64,000 nucleotides of DNA. Origin: Chlorobiaceae bacterium (GTDB taxonomy: Bacteria > Bacteroidota > Chlorobiia > Chlorobiales > Chlorobiaceae). The notes under the pieces are model-generated. The model was not told the DNA's origin and searched no databases. It saw only the letters and a program-made list of their open reading frames with translations. The DNA is taken from the NCBI GenBank assembly GCA_013334225.1, contig JAAXXY010000008.1, forward strand, positions 17,529-81,528. The letters run 5' to 3'. Numbering within the stretch: position 1 is the first letter of the stretch; each line of letters begins with the position of its first letter. A program made the translations under genes and the position numbers. Shown one piece after another: positions 58,941 to 64,000 of this stretch.

Positions 58941-61304
58941 ATGGAACAGGGTTCTTTAAGTAATAAAACAAAAGTTCCTGCTGCAATCGAGCAACTGCTC
59001 TCCCTTTCATCCGATGAGTGGCTGTTGAGACGAAAAGGATTTCGCAAATCCGAAAAAAGCATCCAGGTCAATGAATCACTGCTGACAATCGGCAATGGTT
59101 ATCTCAATATGAGGGGAAGCCTCGAAGAGCTGCCTCCGGGTCATTACGGCGGTATGTATATCAGCGGGATTTATGACAAGTCTGAAGCTGCCGTGGAAGA
59201 ACTTGTCAAATGCCCGATGTGGACGGATGTGTCTGTGTGGGTTGAAGGGCACAAATTTTGTTTATCGACTTGTAAAGCCTTATTTCATGAGCAAATCCTC
59301 GATATGAGAAAAGGGGTTCTTCACCGCAGGACCACCTATCGAAATCCCCATGGAAAAATACTGACATTCGAAACTGCCCGGCTTGTCTTCATGCATGATG
59401 AAAATCTGGGATACATGCTTGTCAAAATAACTCCAATGAATTTTTCGGGACCAATCAGGGTCTTTACCGGGCTTAACGGTGAAGTGTACAACAGAGGGTA
59501 TTTCCCTCATGAAACAGTCAAACATCTTCATCTTGAAAGGGTTGAACGCGGCAAAACGTTTATGTATCTCGAGATGAAAACCCGTGAACAGGGAATTCGT
59601 ATTGCTGAAGCTGCATCATGGAAACTTGAATCTCCAAGGAATTATCATCACAGGGTCGAACCAAGGATCTATGGTGAGAAATTTACCAATGAAATTACCA
59701 TCGATGCCGAAAAAGGCAATACATATGTCTTTGAAAAACTTGCCGTTGTTCTGACATGCCAGGCTGCCGAAGCATGCACAATGTTCAAGAGATCCATCTG
59801 CAGACTAAAACACTGCATTCGAAGCGGAGTCAGGGAGCAAATTCAATTGCATCTCGAAGCATGGGAAAGGAAATGGCAGCATGCAGATATCGTTATTCAA
59901 GGTGATGAAAAGGCCCAGCATGCTTTACGGTACAATATTTATCAGCTTCTGATCAATGGACCGAAAAAGCCCGCAAGTATCGGCGCCAAATTTCTGAGTT
60001 CGGAGGGGTATCTCGGTCATATCTTCTGGGATACAGAAATTTTCATCCTTCCGTTTTTCATTTACAATTTCCCTGAAACTGCAAGAAATATGCTCCTTTA
60101 CCGCTACAACACCCTTGAAGGAGCAAAGAAAAATGCCGAAAATAACGGTTATTCGGGTGCAAAGTATGCCTGGGAATCTGCAACGACAGGCGAAGATGTG
60201 ACGCCAAGGTTCGCCACGAAACTTGAACGGAACATCCGGCTCATCTATACCGGTATGGAAGAAGATCATATCGTATCGGATGTTATCTATGGCGTAGAAA
60301 AGTATTTCCGTGTTACCGGCGATGAACAGTTCCTGATCGATCATGGGCTCGAAATGGTTTTTCTGACAGCCCGGTTCTGGGCATCGAGAGTCGAAAAGAA
60401 TGGCAGTTGCTATGAAATCAGATGTGTTATAGGGCCCGATGAATTTCATGAACACGTCAGTAATAACGCCTATACCAATTTCATTGTCCGATGGCATTTA
60501 AAGCTCGCTTACCTGCTTTACTCCTATATGCAAAAAAACAACGCCGCCAATCTTGAAGAGGTTGCCGGAAAAATCGGATTACATCAGGCAGAGATAGATA
60601 CCTGGCTCGATATCAGTTGCAACATGAAACTGAACTATGATCCTGAAACAAAGCTTTATGAACAGTTCGACGGCTATTTTTCCCTCAAGGATTATGTCAT
60701 AGAAGCTTTCGATCGCAAGAACCATCCCCTCCTGCCTCGAGGTGTCAATTTTCGAAACATCCATTTGACACGTCTGATCAAGCAGGCCGATGTTCTTGCA
60801 ATGATGCTGCTCTTTCCGCACGCATTCAGTGATGAGGATAAACTTGCAAATTTCGATTTTTACGAGCAGCGTACCGCCCATAAATCCTCTTTGAGCCATT
60901 GTATGCATGCAATGATGGGGTTGGCTGTGGGCAGACGATCAAAGGCTTACAGCTATTTCATGAAAACATCCTTGTTAGATCTTGAAAACATCCATGAAAA
61001 TACCGCTCTCGGTATTCATGCCGCAGCGGTCGGAGGCACATGGCAGACCGTGGTTTATGGTTTCGGCGGGTTTTCAATCAAATCAGACCGGCTGGTATTG
61101 AAGCCCTGGCTGCCGAAAAAATGGGAAAGTTTGTCGTTCAGGGTCCATTGGAAAAAAAGGACGGTTGACGTGACTATTTACCATGACAGAATATCGATCC
61201 TTGTAACATCCGATTCGGAGCACTCTTTCCCCCTCAGCCTCTACCGGAAAACCTATAACCTCGTTTCCAACAAGAGATACGAATTGCCCTATTGTGTCGG
61301 ATAA
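58941..61304 (+). CDS. Glycoside hydrolase family 65 disaccharide phosphorylase
   Basis: GH65 enzymes phosphorolyse alpha-linked disaccharides such as maltose, trehalose or kojibiose, giving glucose-1-phosphate, or hydrolyse them. The 787-residue protein starts at ATG 58941 with GGAG 9 nt upstream; a GTG three codons earlier is possible. The N-terminal beta-sandwich has LLTIGNGYLNMRGSLEE. The catalytic barrel carries the general acid Glu501 in GPDEFHEHVSNNAYTN, preceded by GHIFWDTEIFILPFF. The C-terminal NTALGIHAAAVGGTWQTVVYGFGG is the family end motif. The substrate cannot be chosen by eye. It forms an island-like group with the GT4 gene at 62038. Confidence 0.9.
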   Translation: MEQGSLSNKTKVPAAIEQLLSLSSDEWLLRRKGFRKSEKSIQVNESLLTIGNGYLNMRGSLEELPPGHYGGMYISGIYDKSEAAVEELVKCPMWTDVSVWVEGHKFCLSTCKALFHEQILDMRKGVLHRRTTYRNPHGKILTFETARLVFMHDENLGYMLVKITPMNFSGPIRVFTGLNGEVYNRGYFPHETVKHLHLERVERGKTFMYLEMKTREQGIRIAEAASWKLESPRNYHHRVEPRIYGEKFTNEITIDAEKGNTYVFEKLAVVLTCQAAEACTMFKRSICRLKHCIRSGVREQIQLHLEAWERKWQHADIVIQGDEKAQHALRYNIYQLLINGPKKPASIGAKFLSSEGYLGHIFWDTEIFILPFFIYNFPETARNMLLYRYNTLEGAKKNAENNGYSGAKYAWESATTGEDVTPRFATKLERNIRLIYTGMEEDHIVSDVIYGVEKYFRVTGDEQFLIDHGLEMVFLTARFWASRVEKNGSCYEIRCVIGPDEFHEHVSNNAYTNFIVRWHLKLAYLLYSYMQKNNAANLEEVAGKIGLHQAEIDTWLDISCNMKLNYDPETKLYEQFDGYFSLKDYVIEAFDRKNHPLLPRGVNFRNIHLTRLIKQADVLAMMLLFPHAFSDEDKLANFDFYEQRTAHKSSLSHCMHAMMGLAVGRRSKAYSYFMKTSLLDLENIHENTALGIHAAAVGGTWQTVVYGFGGFSIKSDRLVLKPWLPKKWESLSFRVHWKKRTVDVTIYHDRISILVTSDSEHSFPLSLYRKTYNLVSNKRYELPYCVG

Positions 61305-61664
61305 AAACTAAATCAACAGGGATCATTACTTCGTTTTTTCAATGATTTAATAATTCATCCAGCATCAATAAAATACTTAAATATGACGAGCAAGTTTTCA
61401 TTTTACAGCAACTTAATGACAACGCACTTCCTATATTGATATAAGAGAGATAAAATATTGATTTATTTAATCTTAGAAACTTTTAAAAACTTGAAACTTT
61501 TTAATGCGGAATACTTTTCTGTAGTATGATATGCCTGATCATATGATACCATTCCTTCTCAATTTCTGTCATTTATTTAAACCGTAACCTAACCATTAAA
61601 GATAATTACTGAAACTGATAACCGTCTTTTTATTTCTTATAAATTTACCAAAATACTGAGTTTT
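61305..61664. other. 360-nt AT-rich gap after the GH65 gene
   Basis: Long AT tracts; no terminator with clear stem and T-run, no repeat and no gene seen up to the small frame at 61665. Confidence 0.4.
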
Positions 61665-61859
61665 ATGGCTATTGCCGGAAAAGAGACCAAAGATGTAATC
61701 AATGACATATTCACCGTTGCTTACCGGATAAACGGCTCTATAAAGACATCAAATGAAGTGATTTACAACGCGTTTCGGTTGATTGGCTCTCCAGAAGCCG
61801 ATCAAATCGAGTTTTTCATAAAATTCATAGCCTGCCGGCATGAAAGAATTACATCGTAA
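61665..61859 (+). CDS. Small 64-residue hypothetical protein
   Basis: The frame begins at ATG 61665 and encodes a soluble, mainly helical small protein: KETKDVINDIFTVAYRINGS, then NEVIYNAFRLIGSPEADQIEFF. Amphipathic helices and reasonable codon use favour a real gene, but the start has no strong ribosome binding site and I recognise no family. It lies between the GH65 and GT4 genes in the same direction. Confidence 0.4.
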   Translation: MAIAGKETKDVINDIFTVAYRINGSIKTSNEVIYNAFRLIGSPEADQIEFFIKFIACRHERITS

Positions 61860-62037
61860 CCGGGAAAACGGAACATCCGTCATGCTGAAACATAATGCCA
61901 TTGCTCAAAATCACAGGGCAATCTCTCGATACTTGTAAGGATATGGCTATCCTCTGGGGGGATATCATTTCGTGATGCTTTGTTGGCGCTCTTTTTTCTT
62001 TCATAGCTGGTATGTGCTTAAAACGAAGAGGTATACG

Positions 62038-63129
62038 ATGAAAAAATTACGGATCGCACAGATAGCGCCATTAGTAGAACGTGTCCCTCCAAAAAAATAT
62101 GGCGGAACAGAACGGGTAGTCTATCATCTGACAGAGGGGCTCGTGGAAAAAGGTCATGATGTGACACTTTTTGCATCCGGTGATTCGGTTACCAGTGCAA
62201 AACTGGTCTCCCCGATAGGCGAAAGTCTGAGGCTTGGGAGAAAATCACACTCTCCTGTTCTCATGAGCATGATGATGTTAAGCCAGGTATACGACAAGAT
62301 GCTGAAAGAATTCGATATCGTTCACTCTCATCTTGAATTCATTACTCTTCCCTTTGCGTTCAAAGCTCATGCCCCTACGGTTTTAACCATGCACGGCCGT
62401 CTTGATATCGGGGACTTTGCAAAAATGCTCGAGGCATATCCGAATCTTGCTTATGTCTCGATCAGCGATTCACAAAGAGAACCGGTCAAAAATATCAACT
62501 GGGTAAAAACCATTTATCATGGCTATCCGGAATCCAGCTTTGAATTCAATGCGAATCCCGAAAACTATTTCCTCTACCTTGGACGGTTTTCAAAAGAGAA
62601 AAAGCCGGAAGATGCAATCAGGCTGGCAAAAGCATGCAACATTCCCCTGAAAATCGCAGCGAAAATAGACCCTGCCGATCAGGCATATTTCAATAAAAAA
62701 ATCAGACCGTTGCTTGATCACCCGCTGATCGACTACGTCGGTGAAGTTGATGAAATTCAGAAAAAAGAATTGCTGAAAAACGCAAAAGCACTGCTCAATA
62801 CCATTGACTGGCCTGAACCTTTTGGCCTGGTAATGATCGAAGCCCTGGCAAGTGGCACACCTGTCATTGTCAGAAAATGCGGTTCGGCACCCGAAGTGAT
62901 TTCACATGTCAGAACAGGTTTTGTTTGTGAGTCCAGGCTTGATTTCATCAATGCAATTCACCAGATTGACCGGATTTCAAGAAAAGCCTGCCGGGAAGAG
63001 TTTGAAAAGCGGTTCACGAGGAAACACATGGTGGACAACTATGAATCCCTGTACTACAGTCTTTTAGAAAAGAGAAGATTGAAACCGGTGATACATACAT
63101 CTCCGAGAAAAGCTTTTTCCATGTTTTAG
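62038..63129 (+). CDS. Glycosyltransferase family 4
   Basis: This 363-residue GT4-type retaining glycosyltransferase starts at ATG 62038 (MKKLRIAQIAPL) behind AGAGG at 62026-62030; an earlier in-frame ATG at 61972 is disregarded. The N-terminal domain has the acceptor-side loop PPKKYGGTERVVYHLTEGL and FDIVHSHLEF. The donor-binding domain has LGRFSKEKKPEDAI, the EPFGLVMIEALASGTPVI segment with its E-x7-E catalytic pair, and GSAPEVI. It may build a glucoside used by the GH65 enzyme or an exopolysaccharide; this is not decidable from the window. Confidence 0.9.
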   Translation: MKKLRIAQIAPLVERVPPKKYGGTERVVYHLTEGLVEKGHDVTLFASGDSVTSAKLVSPIGESLRLGRKSHSPVLMSMMMLSQVYDKMLKEFDIVHSHLEFITLPFAFKAHAPTVLTMHGRLDIGDFAKMLEAYPNLAYVSISDSQREPVKNINWVKTIYHGYPESSFEFNANPENYFLYLGRFSKEKKPEDAIRLAKACNIPLKIAAKIDPADQAYFNKKIRPLLDHPLIDYVGEVDEIQKKELLKNAKALLNTIDWPEPFGLVMIEALASGTPVIVRKCGSAPEVISHVRTGFVCESRLDFINAIHQIDRISRKACREEFEKRFTRKHMVDNYESLYYSLLEKRRLKPVIHTSPRKAFSMF

Positions 63130-63162
63130 ATTAATCTACAATCTGAAAATGAGGTGATTTCC

Positions 63163-63540
63163 ATGAATCTGTTACATAAGCTGTTTCATCAGGAAACGGT
63201 GACTTCTCAATCCAGACCTCAATACGGGGTCAATGCCAACGGAGTGGCTGAGGATTTCTATAATAAAGGACTGGAATATTATCTCAGATTCAATCAGGAT
63301 TCCATAAATGGCAAGCAGAATCCTGATGATTTGAAAAGCGCCATTTCATTTTTAAAACTCGCACTGCATAACTATTCAAGAATGAGTAAGGCAATGGGCT
63401 TACTGGGCCTTGCATATGCCAAAAAGGGGGATTTTAAACAGGCACTGCTTTATTGCAAGGATGCACTTGATTACAAAGATGAATTGGGGAGCCTGATTAA
63501 CGAAATTGAAACGGTTATAAGGACCTTTGAACCTGAATGA
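63163..63540 (+). CDS. Small TPR-like protein
   Basis: The 125-residue protein starts at ATG 63163 behind GAGGTG at 63151-63156. The second half folds as tetratricopeptide-like helices: DDLKSAISFLKLALHNYS, SKAMGLLGLAYAKKGDFKQALLYCKDAL. TPR repeats usually mediate protein contacts. It follows the GT4 gene by 33 nt and is probably cotranscribed with it. The N-terminal 35 residues are less ordered. No further function can be given. Confidence 0.7.
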   Translation: MNLLHKLFHQETVTSQSRPQYGVNANGVAEDFYNKGLEYYLRFNQDSINGKQNPDDLKSAISFLKLALHNYSRMSKAMGLLGLAYAKKGDFKQALLYCKDALDYKDELGSLINEIETVIRTFEPE

Positions 63541-63544
63541 ATGC

Positions 63545-63661
63545 TTATGCCGCTTTCAACCCTGCCTGTGTCCGCTCCTCCATCAACCGGCGCTCGAATT
63601 GCGCCTGAGTCGCAAACATATTGAACAATAACATCTCCTCCATTTTCTTTTGCAGCTCCGA
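63545..63661 (-). pseudogene. Serine recombinase (resolvase/invertase) remnant
   Basis: On the minus strand a short frame reads EEMLLFNMFATQAQFERRLM then EERTQAGLKAA before TAA at 63545-63547. This is the hallmark segment of the serine recombinase catalytic domain (AxFERxLIxERTxAGLxAARARG). Both the catalytic N-terminus and the DNA-binding C-terminus are absent, and stops lie directly upstream. It is a decayed fragment marking a former mobile element. Confidence 0.7.
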
Positions 63662-63717
63662 TTATTAAGGAATAACATTCCGATTGATATGGATTCAAGC
63701 AAAGAGAATCCGCATTC

Positions 63718-63999
63718 TCATACGTCATTGAAAAGGGGCAAGTTCCATTCTTCTTCAAGCACCGAAGTTTTTGCTGAATGTTCACCCTGGCGGCTTGCTT
63801 TTTGCATAAAGACCATTTTCTTTGTATGAGTCACAGCGCAAAGCCATGCAGGTTATTTGAATATCCCATACTTTCCTGAGTTGTGCCATTAGTGCGAAAA
63901 CTCTGAAGTCAAGAATTTACTGAGCACGTTTCCCCAGAATTCACCGGTATCCATCTGCATCACATGCACCTCACCGGTTTGCTCGTCACGGATATGGGC
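63718..63999 (-). other. Open frame entering from the right edge, unknown or decayed
   Basis: A 93-codon frame is open on the minus strand from 63999 to the TGA at 63718-63720. The first 34 residues look like protein (HIRDEQTGEVHVMQMDTGEF, then WGNVLSKFLTSEF). After that the neighbouring frame looks more natural (FALMAQLRKVWDIQITCMA), suggesting a frameshift near 63897. No family recognised. It may be part of the same decayed mobile region as the recombinase remnant. Confidence 0.3.
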
Positions 64000-64000
64000 T

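Noticed and set aside
63471..63785. 104-residue minus-strand frame near the right edge
   Set aside because: A different minus-strand frame shows the serine-recombinase motif at 63545-63661, and the 104-residue product has no recognisable features.

Overview
The window looks like chromosomal DNA of a green sulfur bacterium (Chlorobiota). A PucC/BCH2-type bacteriochlorophyll-related transporter points to a phototroph. So do the five-carbon-pathway haem/chlorophyll genes hemA-hemC-hemD and hemB, and the mix of otherwise ordinary bacterial housekeeping genes. The lineage is inferred from gene content and protein style, not from rRNA; no rRNA or intact tRNA gene was found.

Layout. Positions 1-6888: a visibly GC-richer block carrying a type I Wadjet (JetABCD) plasmid-defence operon, with jetA truncated by the window edge. 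7250-13216: typA on the minus strand, then a HemX-like membrane protein, hemA, hemC and hemD. 13245-14752: a membrane-anchored unknown protein and an inositol-monophosphatase-family (HisN-like) phosphatase. 15018-18506: a four-gene Na+-translocating acyl-CoA decarboxylase operon. 18501-19256: an unknown protein. 19581-23979: a tightly coupled minus-strand operon of an AfsA-type hotdog protein, an FAD oxidoreductase and a CqsS-like membrane sensor kinase with two receivers. I regard this as the most novel item: a candidate cell-cell signalling cassette that makes and senses a small molecule. 24238-33679: hemB, aroC, cysE, queD, a secreted Pro/Gly-rich protein, a radical SAM protein, the PucC-like transporter and recD2. 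33735-35595: a TPP riboswitch and thiC. 35947-46827: tpiA, greA, an HtrA protease, trpE, lepB, lepA, fmt and def, with small unknown genes. 47389-54106: a seven-PAS hybrid kinase, a Fur-family regulator and a CPA2 antiporter.

54107-64000 is accessory in character. It holds a 1.37-kb AT-rich gap with a cluster of same-strand TTATCAACA motifs (oriC-like), proB, a decayed PAS gene, a 109-bp MITE-like element with a 4-bp target duplication, a paralogue of the secreted Pro/Gly-rich protein, a broken TM-SHOCT gene, a GH65 phosphorylase, a GT4 glycosyltransferase, a TPR-like protein and a serine-recombinase remnant.

How the genes fit together: hemA/C/D and hemB supply uroporphyrinogen III for (bacterio)chlorophyll and haem, and PucC probably handles pigment. 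The decarboxylase pump couples methylmalonyl-CoA/propionyl-CoA chemistry to a sodium gradient. Wadjet guards against plasmids. The AfsA/FAD/kinase cassette may sense population density. Several short inverted-repeat families lie between genes.
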